Assembly (NCBI GenBank): GCA_040500365.1
Contig: CP148031.1
Coordinates: 2,170,001-2,234,000 of the forward strand
From: Dehalobacter alkaniphilus
GTDB taxonomy: Bacteria > Bacillota > Desulfitobacteriia > Desulfitobacteriales > Syntrophobotulaceae
Direction of reading: 5' to 3'
Length of the DNA stretch: 64,000 nucleotides
Below the pieces are notes generated by a model. That model had not been told where the DNA came from. It did not search any database and saw only the letters and a program-made list of their open reading frames with translations. Below are positions 54,596 through 64,000 of this stretch, in pieces. Each line of letters begins with the position of its first letter. The first letter of the stretch is position 1. The translations under genes were made by a program, and so were the position numbers.

Positions 54596-54986
54596 TTCTG
54601 GTTCTTCCTCGACTTGTTATAGATGATTTGAATGTCTCCTATGCGCTTAGTAATTTTACCTGACGGAGCATGGATGCTCCTAAGTTCAAATTCGCCACGG
54701 ATGGCTTTAGAATTTGAACGTCTTTTCGTTGTCTTTACTTTCGCATTTCGCATTCTGCTTCTTTCGTTGTGCAGTTTTCAAAGAACAAGGATGTTCGAGT
54801 GTCGCGATGCCTTGGATGGCAAGATGCGACAAAGAACGTCTGCAGACTTTCTCTGCAGCAGGATCGTCAGTTTAACATTTCTGTTTCTACTTTGCAATCC
54901 TTATTTTTTTCCATACTTACCGTATTATAACGTTAAATATAGTCAAAAAAATTTTGAGTCACCTTTATCACTGAATGAAGCTTTAA
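54596..54986. other. tRNA-Ala to 23S spacer
   Basis: Contains hairpins GGAGCA-TGGA-TGCTCC (54665-54680) and AAGTTCAAATTC/GAATTTGAAC (54682-54719), and GGATGGCAAGATGCGACAA (54813). No second tRNA is present. Confidence 0.6.
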
Positions 54987-55062
<76 letters not shown>

Positions 55063-55196
55063 AGGGTCACTCAAAACTAAACAACAAGAAATAAATTGCT
55101 AAACTCACCTTACTTGAGAGTCAGTCCAGTTTGCACTGCTTTACTCTAAGTACCGACCTTGGAGTAGATTGAAGTCTAGCTTCAATCGGTTCTCCC

Positions 55197-56765
<1,569 letters not shown>

Positions 56766-56902
56766 AACTATTTACGGAGCTTGATTCAGCTCTTTGTTTA
56801 CCAAAATTCATTGACGAGTCTAGCTTTTAATTCATTCTTGTTGTTCAGTTTTCAATGACCTTTGCGCTTCTTTCAGGCGTTCCCGCCCCGAGACGCTTTA
56901 TT

Positions 56903-56931
56903 ATAATATCACGCTGTTTTGACACTGTCAA
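56903..56931 (-). promoter_or_regulatory. rRNA operon promoter
   Basis: The minus strand has TTGACA at 56931-56926 and TATTAT at 56908-56903, 17 bases apart, about 140 bp before 16S. The first base of the -35 element is also the first base of the IS target repeat, so the insertion lies directly upstream of the promoter. Confidence 0.8.
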
Positions 56932-56948
56932 CAGCAAATCACATGATT
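56931..56948. repeat. IS target-site duplication, left copy
   Basis: ACAGCAAATCACATGATT, identical to 58407-58424 on the other side of the IS. Confidence 0.9.
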
Positions 56949-58407
56949 TGTTGTTGATCTGCGATAATGTCATAGTATAATTCTTCAAGGAAAATGTCAT
57001 CCCCTCACAAAACAGATATAATGGGAGAATGAAATTAGAAATGAGCAAGCAAGAAGCAAGAAAAGTAACCATTATCGAAGAATTATTGGCAGGCCATTTA
57101 TTAAACAAACAAGCAGCAGGGCTTCTAAATCTCAGCGTCAGACAAGTACAGCGGTTGAAAGTGGAGGCCACCGCCAATGGGGTCATGAGCATTCTGCATA
57201 AAAACAGAGGACGTAAGCCTGCTAATGCCTTAGATCCAAAGTTAGCCTTGAACATCATTGAGATTTACGAAAAGGAATTGATCAACTATAACTTTTGCCA
57301 TGCTACCGATGTTCTCGCTGAAGACAAGGGGATATTTGTCTCTGTCAGCACTGTTTCAAGACATCTAAAAGCCAGTGGTATTCGATCCCCAAAGGCCAAA
57401 CGAAGACCGAAGAAACATCGGTCAAGAAATGCCCGTAAACGTGAAGGAGAACTCGTTCAGATGGATGCTTCCAGTTATGATTGGCTGGGCAATGACTCCT
57501 ACCTGCACCTTCATGGTGCTGTAGATGATGCCACAGGTCGTATTCTAGCTCTTCATTTCGAAAAGGAAGAAACCTTTGAAGGGTATTGTGAGTTGATGTT
57601 TCAGATGAATCAAGACGGCCATTTGCCAAGGGAAATTTACACCGATGGTAGAACAGTCTTTGCTTATGACAGTAAAACAAAAAAGAAACTGACACTAGAT
57701 GAAGAACTAACTGGTAAAGTCGAGCGTCAACCCCACTTCGCAAGAGCTCTCAGAGAAACCAAAATTCTACTTATCATTGCCAAGTCTGCACAAGCTAAAG
57801 GGGGGATTGAAAGGCTCTGGGAAACTTTGCAGGATCGTTTGCCTAAAGATATGAAGCGTAAAGGCATTAATTCAATTGAACAGGCTAATGAATTCCTGAG
57901 GCAATATATTCCCTATTACAACCGCAAATTCTCCGTCCAGGCTGCCAGCATGGAAAAGGCCTATTTGCCCAAACAGGATTTGGCTGCATTTCAGTTAACC
58001 TTTGCTATACATGAAACAAGAAAGCTTGATTCAGGCCTTTCCTTTTCTTATAGAGGTCAGAAATACCGGTTGCCAATTTCTAAGGATAATAAAGAAATCC
58101 CTGCATCCCCTCATGACACGATTACTGTAGCAACCAGTAAACATATCGGAATGCAGGTTCTTTTCAAGGGCCTTGTGATTAAACCAGAACCGCTTAATAC
58201 TCAGCCTAAGGAAAGTATAATACATATCTCTCAGCCNGACAACTCTACTAATTGCCTACCTTCTGAGACTTTAATTAAACCTAAAAACAAAACTAATTCC
58301 CCTTGGTTTGGCTATACCGAAATTTTCTATTCCAAGAAACTTAGGGATGACATTTCTGCTGCACAGTTATCACCCTATCAGGGTGACATTATCGCAGACT
58401 ATTGACA
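56949..58407 (+). mobile_element. IS element, ISNCY/IS1202-like
   Basis: Terminal inverted repeats of 24 bp (19 of 24 matching; shared core TCTGCGATAATGTCA) at 56949-56972 and 58384-58407 enclose one transposase gene. Subterminal AAATGTCATCCC repeats occur near both ends in opposite directions. An 18-bp direct repeat flanks it; long target duplications are a mark of the IS1202-like group. The element is about 1.46 kb and looks complete. Confidence 0.88.
57029..58405 (+). CDS. ISNCY-type DDE transposase
   Basis: The 458-residue protein has an N-terminal HTH (EELLAGHLLNKQAAGLLNLSVRQVQRLK), an integrase core with DDE residues (VQMDASSYDWLG, IYTDGRTVFAYD, KGGIERLWETLQDRL) and a C-terminal region after residue 350. 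The frame is open throughout, but base 58236 is ambiguous (N), giving one unknown residue. The stop lies within the right terminal repeat. Confidence 0.92.
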   Translation: MKLEMSKQEARKVTIIEELLAGHLLNKQAAGLLNLSVRQVQRLKVEATANGVMSILHKNRGRKPANALDPKLALNIIEIYEKELINYNFCHATDVLAEDKGIFVSVSTVSRHLKASGIRSPKAKRRPKKHRSRNARKREGELVQMDASSYDWLGNDSYLHLHGAVDDATGRILALHFEKEETFEGYCELMFQMNQDGHLPREIYTDGRTVFAYDSKTKKKLTLDEELTGKVERQPHFARALRETKILLIIAKSAQAKGGIERLWETLQDRLPKDMKRKGINSIEQANEFLRQYIPYYNRKFSVQAASMEKAYLPKQDLAAFQLTFAIHETRKLDSGLSFSYRGQKYRLPISKDNKEIPASPHDTITVATSKHIGMQVLFKGLVIKPEPLNTQPKESIIHISQXDNSTNCLPSETLIKPKNKTNSPWFGYTEIFYSKKLRDDISAAQLSPYQGDIIADY

Positions 58408-58424
58408 CAGCAAATCACATGATT
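58407..58424. repeat. IS target-site duplication, right copy
   Basis: ACAGCAAATCACATGATT, an exact match to 56931-56948. The first base may belong to the IS end. Confidence 0.9.
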
Positions 58425-58518
58425 CTTTCAAAAGAATTTATTGCCTGTTATTTTACGCATTTTCTTATTATTTGCGGCAAAAATACAATACATCTAATCT
58501 AAAAAATAATAAAACGAT

Positions 58519-59184
58519 TTAGCGTATTAATAAACTCCAATACCACAAAATCATTTCATTGCCAAAAAGAATGCTTCCTATGATACCTATTACTAAAAAT
58601 GGTCCATATGGAATCGCAGTCTTTAATTGTCCTTTGCCGCTGGCCAGAATAATCACCCCGAAGACTCCGCCGATGATTGACCCGACAAGCATTGCCCAAA
58701 GCGTTAGTTTCCAGCCCAGAAAAAAGCCTGCTGCGGCCATCAGCTTGATATCTCCGCCACCTATGCCGCCTCTCGATAATATATAGATCAGCAGCAAACC
58801 CAATCCAGCTCCAAAGAAGCCAATCAGCCTCTCCAGCCAGGAGACATCCCGATTGAAGAAGGCAAACAGAATGCCCAGAACCAGAATCAAGAGGACAGTC
58901 CAGTTGGGGATCAACATAGTCTTAAAATCGACGAAAGCAATCAGCAAAAGGATGGAACCAAGAATTATAAAACCCAGTGTCTCCACAGAAAAACCATACT
59001 TCCAGAATACAGCGCAGTACAGCAGCGCATTCAGGATTTCCACGACCGGTTTGGATGGGAAATTTCTGTGTTCCTCATCCATGTTTCTTCTAATTAATAT
59101 TTTCAAAAATCTTCCGGCAGCAATCCCGACGATAAATAAACCCAAATAGGTCAGCCAAATATGTTCCATAAAAAACGTTTCCAT
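58519..59184 (-). CDS. A24 prepilin peptidase lacking the methylase cysteines
   Basis: The 221-residue multispanning protein has the two aspartate motifs of prepilin peptidases: FVDFKTMLIPN (about 85) and GGGDIKLMAAAG (about 142). In full-length PilD a cytoplasmic loop with two CxxC pairs supports N-methylation; here that loop is cut to about 20 residues (NMDEEHRNFPSKP) with no cysteine. It may process the Flp pilin, the TadE pseudopilins and type IV pilins, as no other peptidase is in the window. It is divergent from pilB. Confidence 0.9.
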   Translation of the reverse strand: METFFMEHIWLTYLGLFIVGIAAGRFLKILIRRNMDEEHRNFPSKPVVEILNALLYCAVFWKYGFSVETLGFIILGSILLLIAFVDFKTMLIPNWTVLLILVLGILFAFFNRDVSWLERLIGFFGAGLGLLLIYILSRGGIGGGDIKLMAAAGFFLGWKLTLWAMLVGSIIGGVFGVIILASGKGQLKTAIPYGPFLVIGIIGSILFGNEMILWYWSLLIR

Positions 59185-59338
59185 CCAAACACTCCTTTGA
59201 CCTTTCTTTCCTCAAGAGTATCCAAATTCACAGGATTTGTAAATATTAGTAATTCTTCTTTCTTTTTTATTTACACTATAATACAATAAATGAGAATAGC
59301 CAAAATATAAACAATAATTTTGCAATTGGAGAAAAAAT

Positions 59339-61018
59339 ATGCCGGAAACGATGCGGAAATTGGGACAGCTTTTAGTTGAATCAGAGGTGATTACTACTAA
59401 GCAGCTCGAAGATGCCTTGGAGATGCAGTCCAAAACCTCTAAAAAACTGGGCGAGATCCTGATTGAAATGAAATCCATTACAGAAAAACAGCTACTCAGA
59501 GTACTGGAATTTCAATATCATATTCCATACTATGATCTAGGTGAAACTCCGATTGATCCTCTTGCTACGGGACTGATTACAGAAGGAATGGTCAGAAAGC
59601 ATTCCTTGATACCGATCAAGAAGGAAAATAATGTGCTGATCGTTGCCATGGTCGACCCGCTGGACTTTTATGCGATCGATGATGTCAAACGGGCCACCCG
59701 TCTTGACATTAAGCCTGCCATGGCTACCGCGTCGGATATCATGAATGCGATCGAGCGCTATTATGGCAAGGAAAGCGCTGAAAAAGCGATTGAAGAACTG
59801 AAACAAACGTATGACCTTGTTGACTTTTCGGGAATTGACGATCAGTTTGGCGATGAGGTGACGAATGCCCCTGTCGTAAGACTGGTTAATTCCGTGATTC
59901 AGCACGCGATCAAGACCAATGCCAGTGACATTCATATTGAACCGTCTGACAATGAAATGCGGATCCGCTACCGGATAGACGGAGAACTTCAGGAAGCCAT
60001 GAAAACATCTAAAGCGGCTCACCAGGCCATCGTCACCAGAATTAAGATCATGGGGCAAATGGATATTGCTGAGAAGCGCCTGCCCCAGGATGGCAGAATC
60101 GAAGTCAGCATTGACGGCAATAACGTCGACCTCAGGCTTTCCATACTTCCGACTGTCCACGGAGAAAAGATTGTTATCCGCGTGCTTGGAATGAGAAACA
60201 GTACATATACCAAATCTGAGCTGGGCTTTACTGCTGAAAATCTTGAGCTGTTTGACCGGATTATTAAAAGTCCGAATGGGATCATCCTTGTTTCCGGCCC
60301 CACCGGTTCCGGAAAAACGACGACACTTTACGCAGTCATGCGGGAATTGAATAAACCAACTGCCAATATCATCACCGTAGAAGACCCTGTTGAATACCGG
60401 ATGGATGGGATTAATCAGGTTCAAGTCAATACCAAAGCCGGCCTGACTTTTGCCTCAGGACTGCGGTCGATTTTGCGTCAGGACCCCGACATTATCATGA
60501 TTGGGGAGATCCGTGATTCGGAGACAGCCCAGATTGCGATCCGTTCAGCCATCACCGGCCACCTGGTCTTAAGCACTATCCACACCAACGACGCAGCTTC
60601 CTCGATCCTCCGGCTTGTCGATATGGGAATTGAATCTTATCTTGTTTCTTCCGCTGTTGTCGGCCTGATGGCACAGAGACTTGTCCGTAAAATATGCACG
60701 AAATGCAAAACTTCATACCGACCGGAACATGCGGAAATGATGCTGCTGAAACTGCGAGAACCCCAGCCGCTATACAAAGGGACTGGATGTCCTGCCTGTA
60801 ATTACACAGGCTATCACGGCAGAACTGCCATCCATGAAATCATTCCGATCAACAAGGATATCCGCGAGATGGTTAACCGGGGTGTAACTCCTGATCAAAT
60901 AAGACATATTGCCGGCCGCTTTGGCTATATTTCGCTTCGTGATACCTGTACCCGTCTGGTTCTGGACGGAACCACCACCACGGAAGAATTATTAAAAGTA
61001 ACCTATAGTATTGAATAG
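59339..61018 (+). CDS. pilB: Type IV pilus extension ATPase PilB/GspE
   Basis: The 559-residue protein has an N-terminal MshEN-like domain (KLGQLLVESEVITTKQLEDALEMQ, then KLGEILIEMKSITEKQLLRVLEFQ), Walker A GPTGSGKTTTLY (about 320), Asp box, Walker B (DPDIIMIGEIRD), His box and the four-Cys zinc site (CTKCKTSYRPEH, CPACNYTGYHG). MshEN domains bind c-di-GMP in relatives. GGAG lies before ATG. It heads a pilB-pilT pair. Confidence 0.95.
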   Translation: MPETMRKLGQLLVESEVITTKQLEDALEMQSKTSKKLGEILIEMKSITEKQLLRVLEFQYHIPYYDLGETPIDPLATGLITEGMVRKHSLIPIKKENNVLIVAMVDPLDFYAIDDVKRATRLDIKPAMATASDIMNAIERYYGKESAEKAIEELKQTYDLVDFSGIDDQFGDEVTNAPVVRLVNSVIQHAIKTNASDIHIEPSDNEMRIRYRIDGELQEAMKTSKAAHQAIVTRIKIMGQMDIAEKRLPQDGRIEVSIDGNNVDLRLSILPTVHGEKIVIRVLGMRNSTYTKSELGFTAENLELFDRIIKSPNGIILVSGPTGSGKTTTLYAVMRELNKPTANIITVEDPVEYRMDGINQVQVNTKAGLTFASGLRSILRQDPDIIMIGEIRDSETAQIAIRSAITGHLVLSTIHTNDAASSILRLVDMGIESYLVSSAVVGLMAQRLVRKICTKCKTSYRPEHAEMMLLKLREPQPLYKGTGCPACNYTGYHGRTAIHEIIPINKDIREMVNRGVTPDQIRHIAGRFGYISLRDTCTRLVLDGTTTTEELLKVTYSIE

Positions 61019-61053
61019 ACTGATCAAATCTATTTATGTTGAGGAGTGTTTGT

Positions 61054-62130
61054 ATGAATCTAAATATCAGGGACTTACTTTTAATGTCATTGGAACTGAA
61101 AGCTTCTGACCTCCACATCACAACCGGCCTTCCCCCAATGTTCAGAATCAATGGTATCCTGACTCCGATGGCAAACGCCAAGTATTTGTCTCCGTTGGAC
61201 ACCAAAGAGCTTGTCGACGAACTGATGGATGAACCCGTGAAAAACCGTTTGCAGCAAAAGGGAGAAGTTGACTTTTCCTATACGATCCCTGGTATCAGCC
61301 GTTTCAGGGTTAACGTCTACAGCCAGCGGAAAAGCATGGCAGCCGCGATCAGGGTCATTGTTCCTGATATTCCAAGCATAAACGAACTGGGACTTCCCGA
61401 TATCCTGAAAGACCTCGCGATGAAACCCAGAGGTCTGATCCTGGTCACAGGTCCGACCGGTTCCGGTAAATCCACTACCCTTGCTGCCATGGTGCGCCAT
61501 ATGAATACGCACCGCAACAGTCACGTCATTACCATCGAAGACCCGATCGAATATTTGCATGCCCATAATCAATGTATGATAAACCAGCGTGAGATAGGTG
61601 ACGATACCCATACCTTTGCAGATGCTTTACGGTCTGCACTGCGTGAAGACCCCGATGTTATCCTGGTCGGTGAAATGCGCGACCTTGAGACGATCAACAC
61701 GGCCCTGATGGCTTCAGAAACAGGCCACCTGGTCTTGTCCACACTCCATACTTCATCCGCAGCGACTACCATTGACCGGATCATCGATGTCTTTCCGCCG
61801 AATCAGCTGCAGCAAATTAAAGTTCAGCTGGCATCTGTTCTTCAGGGCATTATCTGCCAGCAGCTGCTGCCTACTCTTGAGGGTACCGGACGTGTTGCAG
61901 CGATGGAAGCTCTCATCGTCAATGACGCTGTCCGGAATATGATCCGCGAAGGTAAAACCCACCAGATTGATACGGTCATCCAGACTGGCATCAAAGTCGG
62001 TATGGCCCCGATGGATTATTCTCTGGCGAATCTGGTTAAGCGGAAGATGGTAACCCTCGAGGAAGCAAAATCGAGATGTGTGAATCCAGAACTGTTCTCG
62101 AAGTATCTTGATCAGCCGTATATTTTCTAA
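61054..62130 (+). CDS. pilT: Type IV pilus retraction ATPase PilT
   Basis: The 358-residue protein has the PilT opening (LKASDLHITTGLPPMFRING), Walker A GPTGSGKSTTLAAM (about 130), Walker B (DPDVILVGEMRDLETI), His box (HLVLSTLHTSSA) and the C-terminal TLEEAKSRCVNPE. It drives pilus retraction. ATG 61054 has GAGGAG upstream. The pilC and pilin genes of this system are not in the window. Confidence 0.95.
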   Translation: MNLNIRDLLLMSLELKASDLHITTGLPPMFRINGILTPMANAKYLSPLDTKELVDELMDEPVKNRLQQKGEVDFSYTIPGISRFRVNVYSQRKSMAAAIRVIVPDIPSINELGLPDILKDLAMKPRGLILVTGPTGSGKSTTLAAMVRHMNTHRNSHVITIEDPIEYLHAHNQCMINQREIGDDTHTFADALRSALREDPDVILVGEMRDLETINTALMASETGHLVLSTLHTSSAATTIDRIIDVFPPNQLQQIKVQLASVLQGIICQQLLPTLEGTGRVAAMEALIVNDAVRNMIREGKTHQIDTVIQTGIKVGMAPMDYSLANLVKRKMVTLEEAKSRCVNPELFSKYLDQPYIF

Positions 62131-62226
62131 GTTAAAATAGGGGCTTACGGCCTGGTGCTTTCGCATCGTGCTTCACTGGCCGCGAATAGCACCATCGTTA
62201 GTATTTTGTTTATAAAGCAATAAAAT

Positions 62227-62276
62227 AAAGCGCCCTGTTCGGAGTATAAGAAATATTCCGGGCAGGGCGTTTCTTT
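62227..62276. terminator. Terminator between converging pilT and 62313 genes
   Basis: GCGCCCTG/CAGGGCGT stem extended by TCGGA/TCCG, loop of about seven bases, TTTCTTT on the plus side and A-rich on the other; probably bidirectional. Confidence 0.85.
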
Positions 62277-62312
62277 CACAATTAAGTATATCATCTATGG
62301 GTAGATCATCTA

Positions 62313-63524
62313 TTAATAGATCTTTTCCCGAAAGCGGGATATCGCATGCTTGAACTTGACCGGCCAGATCTCCTCGCCCCTGCGGAGCAGTTCCCCCATT
62401 AGCTCCGCAACATATAGCTTACCAACTCCGGTAAGATTTAAAACCAGAATATCTGAACTTTTTTCTTCAATGATAACATCTCTGGCCTCAATATCGGTCT
62501 TCCTGTGGATCAAGCGAAGTTTTTCCCCTTCTTGCAGGGTTTCAAGCTCCATTTCCAGTGTTGATTTTTCCATCAACCAGGAATATTCGGCCATCTCTTT
62601 CAGATTTAAGATGCCGAATTGTCCAAAATCAAGAACCATGATCTGATCGTCATGGTAGAGCCCGATATGCTTCAGTTCCTGATAATACCTGCTGTAAATC
62701 AGATATTTCCTGCTATCTGAGCCAAAGAAATCTTCCATCATGTCCAGGAAAACCCACTGACGGAATTTTGCAATCAGATCCACATCGATACTCGCCCATA
62801 GGGATGACTTATCATCTTCCGGTAGGCCAAACCTTTGGAGCAGCTTCCGGTTGATAGACCTGGAAGGAGCCTGCGTCCAAGGCTGATCAAGATAATTAAT
62901 GACCACAGGCACTAAATCCGGTTCAGAATCCGCATCAATCATTTTTAAAAAATAATCCTCATTTAAAAGAAAGCTTTCCTCATTTCCAAACTGAAAAAAC
63001 CTGCGGATCACCCCTTTGCTGAAAGGACTGTCTGCAATCAACCTGTATCTCGAGATCATCAGGGAAACCATTTCCTCATTTTGATGAATCAGATTGACCG
63101 CAACTTCAATAATATCCTTTTCCTGATCAAACAACTCATGCAGGAGCTCATCACTGCAATCCCTAGAATTTGCTGCAAGCCTTGAAGCCTTTCTCATTTC
63201 CGGAAGCTCACAAAAATACTGAGTGAGCGCCCAGATCAAGCCAATCAGCCTTGGACTCATCCGCAGTTTAAGGATCTGAAGAATCACGGACTTCATTTCC
63301 GGCCTGTCATCCTGTATCAAAGCGACAAGACAATCCTCAAGTTCCCTTTTGCCCAGGGAAAAAGCATAGCTCTCCAGAGAGCCCTGGAATCTGCTGAAAT
63401 CGTCTTTAAATGTTCCAGGCTCTGGATTCCGGCTGACCCGCTCCGCAAACTCGTGCGGCAGTAAAACGGCCTCACGCAGAACATCCATTGTGCTGTTTAA
63501 TCGTTCCGGGGTAAACCTCTGCAT
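62313..63524 (-). CDS. Unrecognised 403-residue protein, possibly EH-signature (ZorC-like)
   Basis: No firm family. The N-terminal 200 residues are helical and repeat-like (LEDCLVALIQDD, VILQILKLRMS). The C-terminal half has RKYLIYSRYYQELKHIGLY and then VLDFGQFGILN, a layout that recalls EH-signature proteins such as ZorC of Zorya anti-phage systems. It lies 13 bp after a coiled-coil protein that could be the tail of a ZorA/MotA-like protein. No signal peptide or membrane segment. The ZorC link is weak inference. Confidence 0.5.
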   Translation of the reverse strand: MQRFTPERLNSTMDVLREAVLLPHEFAERVSRNPEPGTFKDDFSRFQGSLESYAFSLGKRELEDCLVALIQDDRPEMKSVILQILKLRMSPRLIGLIWALTQYFCELPEMRKASRLAANSRDCSDELLHELFDQEKDIIEVAVNLIHQNEEMVSLMISRYRLIADSPFSKGVIRRFFQFGNEESFLLNEDYFLKMIDADSEPDLVPVVINYLDQPWTQAPSRSINRKLLQRFGLPEDDKSSLWASIDVDLIAKFRQWVFLDMMEDFFGSDSRKYLIYSRYYQELKHIGLYHDDQIMVLDFGQFGILNLKEMAEYSWLMEKSTLEMELETLQEGEKLRLIHRKTDIEARDVIIEEKSSDILVLNLTGVGKLYVAELMGELLRRGEEIWPVKFKHAISRFREKIY

Positions 63525-63537
63525 ACTTTACTCCTGT

Positions 63538-64000
63538 TTACTGCTTCGTTCCTGTTTTTAAAGCGCTCTGCAGCGCTTCTGCAGAATCTCTGATACTTTC
63601 AAGGATGGTGGCCAGCCTCAGAGTTACTTCCCCGAGACCCTTGTCAAAATCTGCAAAGGTTCCGTTGATCCCGTCCTGAATCCGCTCATTAAATTCCTGT
63701 ACGGACAGCCTGAGATTTGCAGACAGATCGGCCACGTCAATATTAATTTCTTTGGCGTAGAGACCGATACTGCGGGAATTCTCGTCCATATTTTCAACCA
63801 GTTCCTTAATCCCTTTATCAAAGAATTCCAGTGCCCCGGAAGAGTTGTTCGTAATTTTGCTGATGATCTCGGCCGTTTCTGATGAGAAGGAGGCTAGTGT
63901 CTTCTGAATGCTGAAATCGAGCTCGTCCAGGGTCTTCGAAGACTGCTCCGCGATCCGGGTGAAGTAGTCGTCATACAGATCTTTCATTTCTGCAGTCCTG
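63538..64000 (-). CDS. Coiled-coil C-terminal tail of a protein cut by the window end
   Basis: The frame is open to the window edge through codons for RTAE before the first in-window Met (63987), so this is the 3' end of a longer gene. The visible 153 residues are a long amphipathic helix (DELDFSIQKTLASFSSETAEII, VADLSANLRLSVQEFNERIQDG) ending ILESIRDSAEALQSALKTG. Long tails of this kind are found in ZorA-type MotA/TolQ proteins, but many cytoskeletal or chemotaxis proteins look alike. The next gene begins 13 bp on. Confidence 0.6.
   Translation of the reverse strand, partial: RTAEMKDLYDDYFTRIAEQSSKTLDELDFSIQKTLASFSSETAEIISKITNNSSGALEFFDKGIKELVENMDENSRSIGLYAKEINIDVADLSANLRLSVQEFNERIQDGINGTFADFDKGLGEVTLRLATILESIRDSAEALQSALKTGTKQ

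Noticed and set aside
59537..60424. Minus-strand ORF of 295 residues opposite pilB
   Set aside because: It lies entirely antisense to the conserved PilB sequence and has no ribosome binding site or family features.

Overview
The window reads as a chromosomal segment of a Gram-positive, spore-lineage anaerobe of the Peptococcaceae/Desulfitobacteriaceae type (Dehalobacter, Desulfitobacterium, Desulfosporosinus relatives). The grounds are the clostridial gene order recX-recA-cinA-pgsA-rimO-ygiQ-rodZ-ftsK, spoVS, RNase Y with YmdB, a KimA-type potassium importer, a spore photoproduct lyase relative, malic enzyme beside an acyl-CoA thiokinase/lyase operon, and strong AAGGAGG-type ribosome binding sites with many TTG and GTG starts. 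The genus is inference. One ambiguous base (58236) and several single-base frameshifts suggest a draft assembly or real gene decay.

Layout. 1-7341: a frameshifted UbiD decarboxylase at the left edge, an altered spore photoproduct lyase homologue, kimA with a KdpE-type regulator and a frameshifted KdpD-type sensor, then about 800 bp of gene remnants (DUF3102, GltD-like) with an FNR-type palindrome. 7342-11468: a membrane PAS-GGDEF-HD-GYP protein and a complete group II intron (class C by its features) parked behind the malic enzyme terminator. 11531-16692: malic enzyme, then the most unusual metabolic block: ATP-grasp thiokinase beta, a FixX-like ferredoxin, thiokinase alpha and a CitE/malyl-CoA-lyase-like protein, all on the minus strand. 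16932-40693: minus-strand housekeeping (rnhA, argA-like, thpR, phoU, dapL-like, PHP, dipeptidase, spoVS, ymdB, rny, recX, recA with a consensus promoter and SOS box, cinA, pgsA, rimO, ygiQ, rodZ, mnmH, ftsK), with one plus-strand HD protein.

41041-48497 is a compact plus-strand tad/flp pilus operon: pilin, TadE, TadG-like, CpaB, receiver-ParA CpaE, CpaF ATPase, TadB, TadC, DUF192. A lipoprotein and a chemotaxis transducer follow. 51148-56931 is a minus-strand rRNA operon (16S, tRNA-Ala, 23S, 5S) in which 23S carries an intervening sequence of about 170 bp and a truncated second 5S copy lies downstream. An IS with an 18-bp target repeat sits directly upstream of the rRNA promoter. Beyond it are a prepilin peptidase, pilB and pilT. 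The right end holds an unrecognised protein and the coiled-coil tail of a truncated protein, possibly Zorya-like.

Two repeat themes run through the intergenic DNA: a family of about 50-80 bp elements in at least five spacers, and several long perfect palindromes of unrelated sequence but similar architecture. Cyclic-di-nucleotide and surface themes recur (GGDEF/HD-GYP, PilB with an MshEN-like N-terminus, two pilus systems), suggesting control of surface attachment; that link is inference.
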